Part shown: positions 1-8,253 of the stretch, piece by piece
Position numbering within the stretch: the first letter of the stretch is position 1
Layout: each line of letters opens with the position of its first letter
Origin: Paractinoplanes bogorensis
GTDB lineage: Bacteria > Actinomycetota > Actinomycetes > Mycobacteriales > Micromonosporaceae
DNA: 64,000 nt
Assembly (NCBI RefSeq): GCF_018829635.1
Contig: NZ_JAHKKG010000005.1
Span: 620,001-684,000 of the forward strand
Reading direction: 5' to 3'
Notes under the pieces: generated by a model
What the model was told of the DNA's origin: nothing
Seen by the model: the letters and a program-made list of their open reading frames with translations, nothing else
The model's database searches: none
Made by a program: the position numbers and the translations under genes

Positions 1-776
1 TTGTAGATGTGGTAGCTGACCGACAGGGTCGAGCTGAGCGGCCCGCCCTGGGTCATGACCAGCGGTTCCTCGAAAAGCTGCAGATATCCGATGCCGGTGA
101 TGACCGCACCGAACAGGAGCGCGGGACGCATGAGCGGAAGGGTGATCCGCCGGAACTGGGCCCACCGGCCGGCACCGTCCAGCGTGGCCGCCTCGTACAG
201 GTCGTTCGGGATGCCCTGCAACGCGGCCAGGAAGATCACCATCAGCGAGCCGAAGTTGCGCCAGGCCGCCATCACGATGATCGAGGCGAGCGACGTCCGG
301 GTGTCGCCCAGCCAGTTCGGGCCGTCGATGCCGACCAGGGCGAGCAGGTTGTCGACCAGGCCGGCCTCGGGGTCGAGCAGGAACCGCCAGATCACCGCGA
401 TGGCGACGATGCTGGTGACCACGGGCAGGTAGAAGCCGACCCGGAACACCGCCCGGAACCGGATCAGGCCCGAGTTGAGCCCGTTGGCCGCGGCCAGGGC
501 CGCCACGATGGTGAGCGGCACCCCGACGACCACGAAGACCAGCGTGTTCAGCGCCGACCGCAGGAACAGGTCGTCGGAGAACAGGCGGGTGAAGTTGTCC
601 AGGCCGACGAAGTTCACCGACAGGGGTGTGCGCAGGTCGGTCGCCCGCATGTCGGTGACGCTCATGATCAGCGAGGCCAGCACCGGCAGGAGCGCGAACA
701 CCAGGAACAGCATGGTGAACGGGGCGGCGAACGCCCAGCCGGTCCATCGTCGTCTCCGGGCGGGAAGAGCGGTCAC
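1..776 (-). CDS. Sugar ABC transporter permease (MalF/UgpA type), 3' end cut by window edge
   Basis: Inner-membrane permease of a carbohydrate ABC importer. The GTG start at 776 overlaps the TGA of the binding-protein gene by 4 bp, so the two are translationally coupled. The protein opens VTALPARRRRWTGW, a basic cytoplasmic end, followed by a long hydrophobic helix; further hydrophobic stretches follow. Close to the window edge is the EAA loop (EAATLDGAG, then LPLMRP), the ATPase-contact motif of binding-protein-dependent permeases. 258 codons are present of roughly 300 usual for the family, so only the C-terminus is missing. A second permease is expected beyond position 1. The family call is firm; the sugar is unknown. 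Confidence 0.9.
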   Translation of the reverse strand, partial: MTALPARRRRWTGWAFAAPFTMLFLVFALLPVLASLIMSVTDMRATDLRTPLSVNFVGLDNFTRLFSDDLFLRSALNTLVFVVVGVPLTIVAALAAANGLNSGLIRFRAVFRVGFYLPVVTSIVAIAVIWRFLLDPEAGLVDNLLALVGIDGPNWLGDTRTSLASIIVMAAWRNFGSLMVIFLAALQGIPNDLYEAATLDGAGRWAQFRRITLPLMRPALLFGAVITGIGYLQLFEEPLVMTQGGPLSSTLSVSYHIY

Positions 777-2029
777 GACCCCGTACCGATGGAATCGGCC
801 TGGCTCTGCACCGCCTTCAGCGCGGCCGCCGGATCCGACCCGCCCACGCACACCTTCTCGGCCTCGGTGTCGAACGTGGCCGACACCTGGGTCCAGGTCG
901 GGAACGACGGCGGGGCCTTGGCCGACTTGAGCTGCTCACCGAACACCTTGAGCATCTCGTCGCCGCCGAGCGCCGAGTCGTCCCAGGCCGACTGCACGGC
1001 CGGCAGGTCGCTGACCGTCTGGTACCACTTGGCCTGCACCTCGGGCTTGCTCAGCCACTGCAGGAACTTCCAGGCGGCGTCGCGGTTCTTGGCGTCCTTG
1101 AACACCGCGATGTTGCTGCCGCCGATGAACGAGGTCGACGACTTCTCCGACGGCATCGGGGCGACCGCGAACTTACCCTTGGCGCCCTGGTCGTTGAGGA
1201 TGCCGACGTGCCACGGACCCGACATGAAAGCGCCGATCTCCCCGCGTACGAAAGCAGGTTCCAAGGCTCCTTCGGGCAGGTTGGTCGGGGCCAGCTTCTC
1301 CTTGAAGAAGGACTGGTAGTAGGTGAGCGCGGCGGTCATCTCGGGGGTGTCGAACGTGTACTTGTCGCCGGTCGCGATCTCGGCGCCGTTGGACCAGCCG
1401 AACGGCAGGATCGACTGCCAGCTGCCGGTCTTGCCCGGCTGCAGGTTGATGCCCCACTTGGCGCCGGCCTTGGCCTGCAACGCCTTGGCCATCGCCTTGA
1501 GGTCGTCCCACGTCTTCGGCCCGTCCGGGAAACCGGCCTTGGCCGCCAGATCCTTGCGGTAGAAGATGCCGCGCGTCTCGACGTACCAGGGCACGCCGTA
1601 CGGGGTGTCGTCGACCACGGTGGTGTCCCACGCGCCCGGGAAGAACGAGTCCTTCTGGAAAAGGTCGGTCGGTGTCGGGTCGAGCGCTCCCGTCTTGGCG
1701 ATCTCACCCTGCATCGTCGTGCCGATCATCGACACGTCCGGGGTCGCCTTGGCCGCGATCGCGCTCGAGATCTTCTGCTGCGCCGAATCCCACGGCACCG
1801 CGGTCACGCTGACCTTGGCGTCCGGGTTCTCAGCGGTGAACGCCTTGGCGAACTCGCCCAGCTTCTCGCCCTCGGTGCCCATCGCCCACACGGTGATCTC
1901 GCCGCTGGCCTTGCCCTCGGCCACCGTCTTGGCGGTCTCGGAGCCGCCACCGGAGTCCCGGCCGCATCCGGTCATACCCGCTATCAGGGCCGCGCTTGTC
2001 GCCACGGCCAGCCATCGCTTCCTGATCAT
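773..2029 (-). CDS. Extracellular solute-binding lipoprotein of a sugar ABC transporter
   Basis: 418-residue family 1 solute-binding protein that captures a sugar outside the membrane for the adjoining permease. The start ATG at 2029 gives MIRKRW, a hydrophobic run and a lipobox (IAGMTGC, Cys22), so the mature protein is lipid-anchored. The body carries typical features of the fold, including a GAFMSGPW segment and a late AAWKFLQWLSKP helix. The ATG overlaps the TGA of the lacI gene by 4 bp, and its own stop overlaps the permease start, giving a regulator-binding protein-permease operon. An upstream in-frame extension to 2146 lies inside lacI and is rejected. Confidence 0.93.
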   Translation of the reverse strand: MIRKRWLAVATSAALIAGMTGCGRDSGGGSETAKTVAEGKASGEITVWAMGTEGEKLGEFAKAFTAENPDAKVSVTAVPWDSAQQKISSAIAAKATPDVSMIGTTMQGEIAKTGALDPTPTDLFQKDSFFPGAWDTTVVDDTPYGVPWYVETRGIFYRKDLAAKAGFPDGPKTWDDLKAMAKALQAKAGAKWGINLQPGKTGSWQSILPFGWSNGAEIATGDKYTFDTPEMTAALTYYQSFFKEKLAPTNLPEGALEPAFVRGEIGAFMSGPWHVGILNDQGAKGKFAVAPMPSEKSSTSFIGGSNIAVFKDAKNRDAAWKFLQWLSKPEVQAKWYQTVSDLPAVQSAWDDSALGGDEMLKVFGEQLKSAKAPPSFPTWTQVSATFDTEAEKVCVGGSDPAAALKAVQSQADSIGTGS

Positions 2030-3021
2030 CGATGCACCTCCTCGTGCACGCCGCAGCTGCGCCGGATCACCACCTCGGTGGCGAGGATCCGCCGGCGCGC
2101 TGCCGCTCTCTGGTTTGGTGGTTCGCTGATACGCCGGTGCAGCCACCGCGCGGCCGTCGCCCCGAGCTCGCGCATCGGCTGGCGCACCGTGGTCAGCCCG
2201 GCGAAACGGGCCGCCAGCAGGTCGTCCCAGCCGGTCACGGCCAGGTCTTCCCCCGCGGCCAGCCGCAGGCCGAGCGCCAGTTCGTCGTTGGCGCAGATGA
2301 CCGCGTCCGGCCGGGTCCGCATGATGTCCCCGGCCGCCGCCTCACCCGAATCAAGATCAAGCCCGTTTCCCCGTACGAGGGTGAGCCGCGCCCTTCTGGT
2401 CTTCAGCGCTGCTTTCACGCCCTCGTACCGTCCCGCGACGTCGGGCGAGTCGTCCGGGTCGCCGAGAAACGTGATGTCCCGGTGGCCGTGCTCGAGCAGG
2501 TGCTCGGCCAGGGCCCGGGCGGTGCTGGTGTTGCCCGCCCGCACGGTGTCCACCCCGTCCACCGGGTCGCGGGCCAGCAGGACGACCGGCAGCCCCGTGC
2601 TGGCGATCCCCGCGACCACGTCGTCGTCCACAGTGCGGCCCATAACGGTCAGCCCGTCGACCCGCCCCGCCAGTTCCTTCACGGCGGCCGCCGGATCGCG
2701 CCGCCCGTTGGTGGCCAGAATCAGCACACTGCTGCCCGAGGCGGCCGCCGCCGCTTCGTAGCCCAGCACCACTTCCGCGTAGTAGGGCCCGACCAGGTCG
2801 GGGAACACGATGCCGTTGGCCGCGTGCCGCCCCTCGGCCAGCGACCGGGCCGAGCCGCTGGGCGTGAACCGCAGCTGCTCAGCGGCGGCCCGCACCCGTT
2901 CCCGGGTCTCCGGCGTGACCAGGTCGGAGTCGCGCAGAGCACGCGACACAGTGGCGATCGAGACGCCCGCGAGCTGGGCCACCTGATAGATGGTGGCCTT
3001 TGAAAGCGCTTTCATCGCCAT
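2026..3021 (-). CDS. LacI family transcriptional regulator
   Basis: 331-residue LacI/GalR repressor. The helix-turn-helix and hinge lie at residues 9-60 (ATIYQVAQLAGVSIATVSRA), followed by a periplasmic-binding-protein-like sugar-sensing core. It is the first gene of the operon with the binding protein and permease, so it very probably controls uptake of the same sugar and its own synthesis. A 14-bp perfect palindrome of LacI-operator type covers codons 3 to 7, consistent with autoregulation by blocking the start region. ATG codons at 3021 and 3015 are both possible starts. Confidence 0.93.
   Translation of the reverse strand: MAMKALSKATIYQVAQLAGVSIATVSRALRDSDLVTPETRERVRAAAEQLRFTPSGSARSLAEGRHAANGIVFPDLVGPYYAEVVLGYEAAAAASGSSVLILATNGRRDPAAAVKELAGRVDGLTVMGRTVDDDVVAGIASTGLPVVLLARDPVDGVDTVRAGNTSTARALAEHLLEHGHRDITFLGDPDDSPDVAGRYEGVKAALKTRRARLTLVRGNGLDLDSGEAAAGDIMRTRPDAVICANDELALGLRLAAGEDLAVTGWDDLLAARFAGLTTVRQPMRELGATAARWLHRRISEPPNQRAAARRRILATEVVIRRSCGVHEEVHR
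3001..3014. promoter_or_regulatory. LacI-type operator, perfect 14-bp palindrome
   Basis: TGAAAGCGCTTTCA is a perfect palindrome with the central CG and the TGAAA/TTTCA ends of LacI/CcpA-family operators. It lies inside the first codons of the lacI gene starting at 3021. This is unusual, because operators normally sit upstream, but it fits repression at or just after the promoter of a short-leader or leaderless transcript. That the adjacent LacI protein binds it is inference. Confidence 0.65.
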
Positions 3022-3355
3022 GGCGGCAACGTAACCCCGCCGTCATACCCCCGAAACTCGAGAGTCCGGCGGTCGCATCATGTGCGGCTACCCACAAAGC
3101 CCATCGATGCCCGTCAAAGCGGGCGAGTCCTGTGGACAAGCGGGTGGTCTGCTTTGGTGCTGTGCGTAGGGTCGCTTCCTATTCCCCTAGGGCGGGCGGG
3201 GGCTCGGGATGGGGCCTCGCTGACCTTCACGTCATGATCTTGCGGCGAGTGCCGCGGTCATCGCCGGGCTGAGCCTGTCCTTCAGCTCCGGGCCGGTCGA
3301 AGGCAACGTCAACCTGATCGGCCGGTGTCTCTGGGGTCCCGTTAGGCTGCGCGCC
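3022..3355. other. Intergenic region between divergent lacI and surface-protein gene
   Basis: 334 bp without a convincing gene. It must contain the promoters of the divergent lacI and LPITG-protein genes, but no clear -35/-10 pair was recognised. It holds one 9-mer matching the actinobacterial DnaA box on the minus strand (3131-3139, TGTGGACAA), which as a single copy carries little weight. Confidence 0.4.
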
Positions 3356-4498
3356 ATGATCCTGCGCCGTCTTGGCTGTGCTGCTGCTCTCGCGATGGTC
3401 GGAATCGGGGTGGCGGCCACCCCGGCGGTGGCGGCGGCGCCCGCGGCCGATCTCAACGTCGCGACCGTGACCGTGCCCAGCGAGGTCGCGCCCGGATACG
3501 CGTACAACTTCCGGTTCATCGGTGGGCGCGTGGGCAGCGCCGGGGCCGGCATGGACAACAAGAGCGTGCGGATGGTGCTCACCGTTCCCGCCGGCACCGT
3601 CTATGCCGGGCCGGGCAAGGCCACCGACGCCGATGCCGGGCCGTGTACCCAGCAGGGCAACAAGATCACCTGCGCGGTCACCAAGGGTGGCGTCTACTAC
3701 AACGGCTACTACCCGTTCGCGATGAACCTGCGGATGCCGGCCGCCGCGCCGGTGGGGGAGAAGCTGTCGTTCAGCATGGCGATCTCGGCGAACATCGCCG
3801 AGACCAACCCGGCCAACGACTCGGAGACCTTCTCGGTCGACAGTGTTCCCGCGGTCGACCTCGGTATCACCGCCACCGAGCCGGTCATCGAGGGCACCGT
3901 GGCCACGTACAAGCTGGTCGTCCGCAATCACGGCACCACGCCGGTGCGCAAGTTCGTGCTCGGTGAGACGTTGGCGGGCTACAACATGTGGTACGGCCAG
4001 TACGCCGGGGACGGCGCCAAGTGCCAGTCGAAGATCGGCGGCAACGAGTGCGTCGTCGAGCACGAACTCGCGCCCGGCGGCGACTACGAACTGACCCGGA
4101 CCGTCGACGTCGTCAAGAACAGCGACCTGCGGGGCGAGCAGACCATTTCCCCGTACGTGTACGACGTGCCCACCACCTACGCCTGGGACCGCTGGGTTCC
4201 GACGGTGGTCGACGCGGCCAACAACAAGGCGCCGTTCACGATCGACTTCACCGAGTGGCGTCCCGCGCCCGCGTCGCCGTCCCCCTCCGTCACACCGTCG
4301 GCCACCGCATCGCCGACGACTCCCGGCGGGACGGCGGCACCGGCTCCCGGCGACGGCGGCGAGGGCGGCGGGGGCGAGGGCGGCGGCCTGCCGATCACCG
4401 GAGCGCCGACCCTGGTCGTGGCCTCGGCGGGTGTCGCGCTGCTGGTCGTCGGCGCGGGGGTGCTTCTGCTGACCCGGCGCCGCCGTACGGTCGGGTAG
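3356..4498 (+). CDS. Secreted cell-wall-anchored protein with LPITG sorting signal
   Basis: 380-residue exported protein of unknown role. It has a Sec signal peptide (MILRRLG, hydrophobic core, ending near ATPAVAAAP), then two DUF11/CARDB-like beta-sandwich regions (about 30-160 and 165-300) whose two Cys pairs may form disulfides. A Pro/Ser/Thr linker and a Gly-rich stretch follow, then LPITG at residues 345-349, a hydrophobic helix and an RRRR tail, the full sortase sorting signal. The protein should end up covalently linked to peptidoglycan. No sortase gene is nearby, so a housekeeping sortase elsewhere must act on it. Adhesion or a structural role is possible but not shown. Confidence 0.85.
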   Translation: MILRRLGCAAALAMVGIGVAATPAVAAAPAADLNVATVTVPSEVAPGYAYNFRFIGGRVGSAGAGMDNKSVRMVLTVPAGTVYAGPGKATDADAGPCTQQGNKITCAVTKGGVYYNGYYPFAMNLRMPAAAPVGEKLSFSMAISANIAETNPANDSETFSVDSVPAVDLGITATEPVIEGTVATYKLVVRNHGTTPVRKFVLGETLAGYNMWYGQYAGDGAKCQSKIGGNECVVEHELAPGGDYELTRTVDVVKNSDLRGEQTISPYVYDVPTTYAWDRWVPTVVDAANNKAPFTIDFTEWRPAPASPSPSVTPSATASPTTPGGTAAPAPGDGGEGGGGEGGGLPITGAPTLVVASAGVALLVVGAGVLLLTRRRRTVG

Positions 4499-4508
4499 CC
4501 TCGCCCGG

Positions 4509-5489
4509 ATGGACCTCGCGGACGCGGCCGAACGCTACCGTGGTGAGCTGCGCGTGCACTGCTACCGCATGCTCGGCTCCTACGACGAGGCGGAAGACCT
4601 CGTGCAGGAGGTGTTCCTGCGCGCCTGGCGGGGCCGCGACGGCTTCCAGGGCCGCTCGTCGCTGCGGGCCTGGCTCTACCGGATCGCCACCAACGCGTGC
4701 CTCGACCACCTGGACGGCCGGGCCCGCCGGGTCCTGCCGCATCACGTCGGGCCGCCCGCACGGTTCCACGAGACGCGGGTGGTGCCGGGCGAGGTGGCCT
4801 GGCTCCAGCCGTTCCCCGACGACCTGTGGGTGGCCCCGCGCGACCAGGGCCCCGACGAGGCCGCGGTCGCTAAGGAGACCCTCGAACTGGCGTTTCTGGC
4901 CGCCATTCAGCACCTGCCGGCCCGGCAGCGGGCGGCGGTGATCCTGCACGACGTGCTGGGCTGGCCGGCCCGGGCCACGGCCGAGGTGCTCGACGGCACG
5001 GTCGCGTCGGTCAACAGCGCGTTGCAACGGGCCCGGGCCACGCTGCGCACCCACCTGCCACCGGGCCGGAACGACTGGTCACCGGCCCGGCCGCCCAGCG
5101 AGGACGACCGCAAGCTGCTGCGGCGCTACATGGAGGCCGTCGAGCGGGGCGACCTCGGCGCGATGGCCGAGCTGCTGGCCGAAGACGTCCGGACCACCAT
5201 GCCCCCGTACGCGGAATGGTTCCTCGGTCGTCCTGCCGTGCTCGAGGCGCTGTCGAAGAGCTGGGACGCGGACGGCCCCGACTATGTGGGCGCGTTCCGG
5301 GTCGTCGAGGCTGCCGCCAACGGGCAGCTCGCCGCGGCGACGTATGTGCGTGGGCCGGGCGAGGAGGCGTACGGGGGAATGGGAATCGGCATTTTGGTCA
5401 TCGGCGACGGGCGCATCACCGAGATCACCGCTTTCCACACACCGTCGCTCTTTCCGGTGTTCGGGTTGCCGCCGACGCTGGACCGATGA
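4509..5489 (+). CDS. ECF sigma factor with SnoaL-like C-terminal domain
   Basis: 326-residue sigma-70 family protein of the extracytoplasmic-function type. Region 2 is near residues 10-75 (RMLGSYDEAEDLVQEVF, then WLYRIATNACLDHL) and region 4 near 130-190 (LPARQRAAVILHDVLGW). A C-terminal extension of about 120 residues (from SEDDRKLLRRYMEA on) has the NTF2/SnoaL fold signature seen in several ECF groups, where such domains tune sigma activity without a classical anti-sigma factor. None is encoded next door. It starts 10 bp after the surface-protein gene and is followed 24 bp later by a reductase gene, so the two downstream genes may be co-transcribed. Confidence 0.9.
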   Translation: MDLADAAERYRGELRVHCYRMLGSYDEAEDLVQEVFLRAWRGRDGFQGRSSLRAWLYRIATNACLDHLDGRARRVLPHHVGPPARFHETRVVPGEVAWLQPFPDDLWVAPRDQGPDEAAVAKETLELAFLAAIQHLPARQRAAVILHDVLGWPARATAEVLDGTVASVNSALQRARATLRTHLPPGRNDWSPARPPSEDDRKLLRRYMEAVERGDLGAMAELLAEDVRTTMPPYAEWFLGRPAVLEALSKSWDADGPDYVGAFRVVEAAANGQLAAATYVRGPGEEAYGGMGIGILVIGDGRITEITAFHTPSLFPVFGLPPTLDR

Positions 5490-5513
5490 GGTTTCGCCGC
5501 GGCTACCGTCTCA

Positions 5514-6062
5514 ATGACCATGGCGAAACTTCTGTACTCCGCGACGATGTCCCTGGACGGCTTCATCGCCGGCCCCGACCATGACATGACCTGGATGACG
5601 CGGCTGCCCGACACCGGACCGCACGAGGTCGCCGACAGCATCTGGAAGCAGGTCGGCTCGCTGCTGGTCGGCCACAACACGTACTACGGCAACGACCCGA
5701 ACGAGGGCACCGACGCCGAGGGCGCGTTCGGCGGGGTGTGGTCGGGGCCGCAGTTCGTGCTGACCCGCACCCCGCCCACGTCGCCGGTCGAGGGTTACAC
5801 GTTCCTGACCGACCTCGCTGAGGCTGCCACGGCCGCGGCGGATGCGGCCGGTGACAGTTACGTCGCGGTGCTGGGCGCGGGGATCGCCGCCGACCTGCTG
5901 GCGGCCGGCCTGCTCGACGAGATCCTGGTGTTCATCGCGCCGGTGCTGCTCGGCGCGGGCACGCCGCTGTTCCGCCACCCCGACGGCACCGAGATCGCCC
6001 TGGAGGAGATCTCGTCCACGACCGGTCCGTCGCCGACGATCTGGCTGCGGGTACGCAAGTAG
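5514..6062 (+). CDS. Dihydrofolate reductase family protein (RibD C-terminal-like)
   Basis: 182-residue NADPH-dependent reductase-fold protein. It opens with the family signature LLYSATMSLDGFIAGPDHDMTW, shown here only to its key residues SLDGFIAG, and later carries VLGAGIAADLLAAGLLDE and the PVLLGAGTPLF loop typical of RibD-C/DHFR-like proteins. The substrate of this actinobacterial subfamily is not known. It follows the ECF sigma gene closely and may be under its control. ATG at 5520 is an alternative start. Confidence 0.85.
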   Translation: MTMAKLLYSATMSLDGFIAGPDHDMTWMTRLPDTGPHEVADSIWKQVGSLLVGHNTYYGNDPNEGTDAEGAFGGVWSGPQFVLTRTPPTSPVEGYTFLTDLAEAATAAADAAGDSYVAVLGAGIAADLLAAGLLDEILVFIAPVLLGAGTPLFRHPDGTEIALEEISSTTGPSPTIWLRVRK

Positions 6063-6415
6063 GACTCGCCCTGTGGCCGTTCGCACGCGGCCGCCGCCGA
6101 CCTGGGCGGGTTCGCCTCGCTGCTTGTCCTCTACGACGGGGCCGAGGTGCTGCTCAAACCGGTGCCCGGCAGCATCGCCGACCGGATCGGCGCGCTGCCG
6201 GCGCTGGGCCGGGCCGCCGGTCCAGGCCCGATCGTGACCCGTGCCGGCCCTGTCCGCGGCTGTGGTCCAGCCGTAGGCCCGCTCTCCACCCGCACCGGAC
6301 TGGCGGTGGGCCTGACGATCACCGCCGCGGCGCTGCCGCCCGGCCTGGCCGGTGCGGCGCGGGCGCCGGCTGATCACGCCGCCCGCTTTCGCCGCGTAGC
6401 GCTCGGCGAAGCGCG
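6063..6415 (+). pseudogene. Remnant of an MFS transporter gene
   Basis: Directly after the reductase stop, one open frame reads LGGFASLLVLYDGAEVLLKP and continues SIADRIGALPALG. This strongly resembles a helix-loop-helix of major-facilitator proteins with the D-R-x-G cytoplasmic loop. There is no start codon, the first helices are absent, and beyond about 6190 the frame loses transporter character apart from a short hydrophobic piece near 6300. I read it as a truncated, decayed MFS gene. Confidence 0.55.
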
Positions 6416-6448
6416 GTGGGTGATCCGTTGGTCTCACATAATCGGTAT

Positions 6449-6829
6449 GTGGTCGCTGAGTCAGCTGCCGTCCAGGACGTTCGGCGGTTCGTGGACGCAC
6501 TGCGCGAGACCCGGAGTCGTCTGATCCGGGATCTGGCGCCGATCCGGAATGTGTCGGATCTTCTCTCCGCGGTCCGGTCGGCTCGGACGTTGCCTCGCAG
6601 CGGTATCCGGTATGGCGTTCACGGTGCCGGCTGCAGCATGGCCGCTGACGGCGGGCGTGAGGTCGACGTTGATGTCATCGACAGGGTCGAGGCGTTCGAT
6701 GCCTGGCGGATCTGCTGGTTCCTCGATGAGGTGGCCGATGGCGGGCTCACGACCGTGGACATCGAAGCGGCCTGCCGCCGTCTGGTTGCGGCCGGCGAGT
6801 GGTTCGCGCCCGTGCCGTATTTCGAGTAG
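6449..6829 (+). CDS. Hypothetical protein, DUF6896-like
   Basis: 126-residue cytosolic protein. It has a helical N-terminus (VRRFVDALRETRSRLIRDL), then a beta-rich half containing YGVHGAGC, GREVDVDVIDR and FDAWRICWFLDE, a pattern I associate with the DUF6896 family; function unknown. GTG at 6449 is chosen because a -10-like CATAAT (6437-6442) ends 6 nt before it, which would give a leaderless mRNA, and no ribosome binding site precedes either 6416 or 6449. The longer reading from GTG 6416 would run into the MFS remnant. Confidence 0.6.
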   Translation: MVAESAAVQDVRRFVDALRETRSRLIRDLAPIRNVSDLLSAVRSARTLPRSGIRYGVHGAGCSMAADGGREVDVDVIDRVEAFDAWRICWFLDEVADGGLTTVDIEAACRRLVAAGEWFAPVPYFE

Positions 6830-6861
6830 GAGAGGAACGGCGCTGTGCGAAGATCCGCACT

Positions 6862-7407
6862 ATGGCGTCCTCCCAGCTCCGTCGGGCCGTCGCGTCCCGC
6901 AAGCTCGTGCGCGTCGGACGGTCCCCGCGCAACGCCGACCGGGTCGACGGTTACGTGGTCGCGGTCGGCTCCAAGTGGGCCCTGATCGCGCAGGTCGGCG
7001 ACGGCGGCTTCTTCGAGGGCCTGGTCGCCGTCCGCGTCAAGGACGTCGTGAAGGTCCGCACGGACCGCTCGTTCGCGGGGCGCTTCGCCCGGACCCGGCC
7101 CGAGTGGCCGCCCACCGCCCCGCCCGGCCTCGACCTGGACACGACGGCCGGCCTGATCGCGGGTCTGAGCGCGATCTCGCCCCTGGTCGGCATCGAGCAG
7201 GAGAGACGGTTCCACACGGAGATGTCGTGGATCGGTGTCGTCCACGAGGTCGCCCGGCCGTGGCTGTGGCTGCGTGAGGTCCGGCCCGACGCCACCTGGT
7301 GCAAACGCCCGCACGGCTACCGGCTCCGCCACATCACCCAGGTGTTCGTCGACGACCGCTATCTCACCGGACTCGCCGCGATCGCCGGGACCAGCCCCAG
7401 GCACTGA
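6862..7407 (+). CDS. Hypothetical protein
   Basis: 181-residue soluble protein I cannot assign. Visible features are a basic N-terminus (SSQLRRAVASRKLVRVGRSP), a short beta-barrel-like part (GYVVAVGSKWALIAQVGDGG) and a Trp-rich C-terminal half (RPWLWLREVRPDATWCKRP). Strong GC3 codon bias supports coding. Its 3' end overlaps the convergent DapA-like gene by 49 bp. Confidence 0.75.
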   Translation: MASSQLRRAVASRKLVRVGRSPRNADRVDGYVVAVGSKWALIAQVGDGGFFEGLVAVRVKDVVKVRTDRSFAGRFARTRPEWPPTAPPGLDLDTTAGLIAGLSAISPLVGIEQERRFHTEMSWIGVVHEVARPWLWLREVRPDATWCKRPHGYRLRHITQVFVDDRYLTGLAAIAGTSPRH

Positions 7408-8195
7408 TCGAGCGACTCCTTCGCGGCCGGCAGCAGGGGCAGCCGCACGTCGGCGGTCGGGATCCGGCCCGCCGCGTGCAGGACGGCCTTGATGACGGTC
7501 GGGTTCGGTTCGGCGAACAGCGCCAGCGACAGCCGGGCCAGCCGATGCCCGAGCGTGGGCGACCACGAGCCGATCAGGGCCGCGTAGTCGGCGGTCGCGA
7601 CGTGCGCCGAGGCCACGATCCCGCCGTGCGCGCCGAGGGCCAGCATCGGCGACAGGAAAGCATCGTCGCCGGCCAGCACCGCAAACCCCGGCGGCGGCGA
7701 CGCCATGAAGGCGATCACCTCGGCGTCGATGCCCCCGGCGGCCAGCTTGATGCCGGCCACCCCGGGGATCTCGGCGATCCGCTGCAGCGCCGGCGCCGAC
7801 AACGCCTGCCCGGTCCGGTACGGGACGTGGTAGACGACCAGCGGCACGGCACTGCGGGCGGCCACGGCGGTCAGGTGGGCGACCACGCCGTCCTCGCCGG
7901 GGCGGACGAACGGCGGCACCAGGGTGAGCGCGGCCGTGGCCGACCGCGGAATCGTGGCGCCGCCGACGATCAGCCGGGCCGACCGGTCCCGGGTCACCGC
8001 GGTGAGCCGGTCGAGGACGGCGGCCTGTTCGGCGGCGGACAGTGACGACGGCTCGGCGGTGGTGCCGAGCGCGACCAGCCCGGTCGCGCCGGCGTCGAGC
8101 ATGTCGTGGGCCAGGCGCTCGAGGGCACCGAGCGCGACGCTGCCGTCGGGCGCGAACGGGGTGATCAACGGGACGTACAGGCCACGGAGAGTCAT
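7359..8195 (-). CDS. Dihydrodipicolinate synthase/N-acetylneuraminate lyase family protein
   Basis: 278-residue class I aldolase of the DapA/NanA superfamily with a TIM barrel. It shows the substrate-carboxylate loop ALGTTAEPSSL (about residues 43-53), the catalytic tyrosine in VVYHVPYRTG, and the Schiff-base lysine in VAGIKLAAGG. A glycine-rich loop follows (LAGDDAFL, GAHGGIVAS). The housekeeping DapA usually lies with other lysine genes, and no such neighbours occur here. A catabolic or secondary pyruvate-dependent aldolase is therefore as likely as lysine synthesis. ATG at 8195 fits the family N-terminus better than GTG at 8204. Confidence 0.87.
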   Translation of the reverse strand: MTLRGLYVPLITPFAPDGSVALGALERLAHDMLDAGATGLVALGTTAEPSSLSAAEQAAVLDRLTAVTRDRSARLIVGGATIPRSATAALTLVPPFVRPGEDGVVAHLTAVAARSAVPLVVYHVPYRTGQALSAPALQRIAEIPGVAGIKLAAGGIDAEVIAFMASPPPGFAVLAGDDAFLSPMLALGAHGGIVASAHVATADYAALIGSWSPTLGHRLARLSLALFAEPNPTVIKAVLHAAGRIPTADVRLPLLPAAKESLDQCLGLVPAIAASPVR

Positions 8196-8253
8196 GCGGG
8201 CCACGGTGTCAGGGCGTACGGGGAAAGGTCTATTTAATTCTGCGACGCGATTG

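Noticed and set aside
3131..3139. Single perfect DnaA-box 9-mer on the minus strand
   Set aside because: One copy is near chance expectation, with no cluster or dnaA/dnaN nearby, so it is not an origin.
7359..8195. Housekeeping dapA of lysine synthesis
   Set aside because: No lysine or dapB/RNase J-like neighbours, and VVYHVPYRTG differs from the usual DapA tyrosine segment; only the family is claimed.
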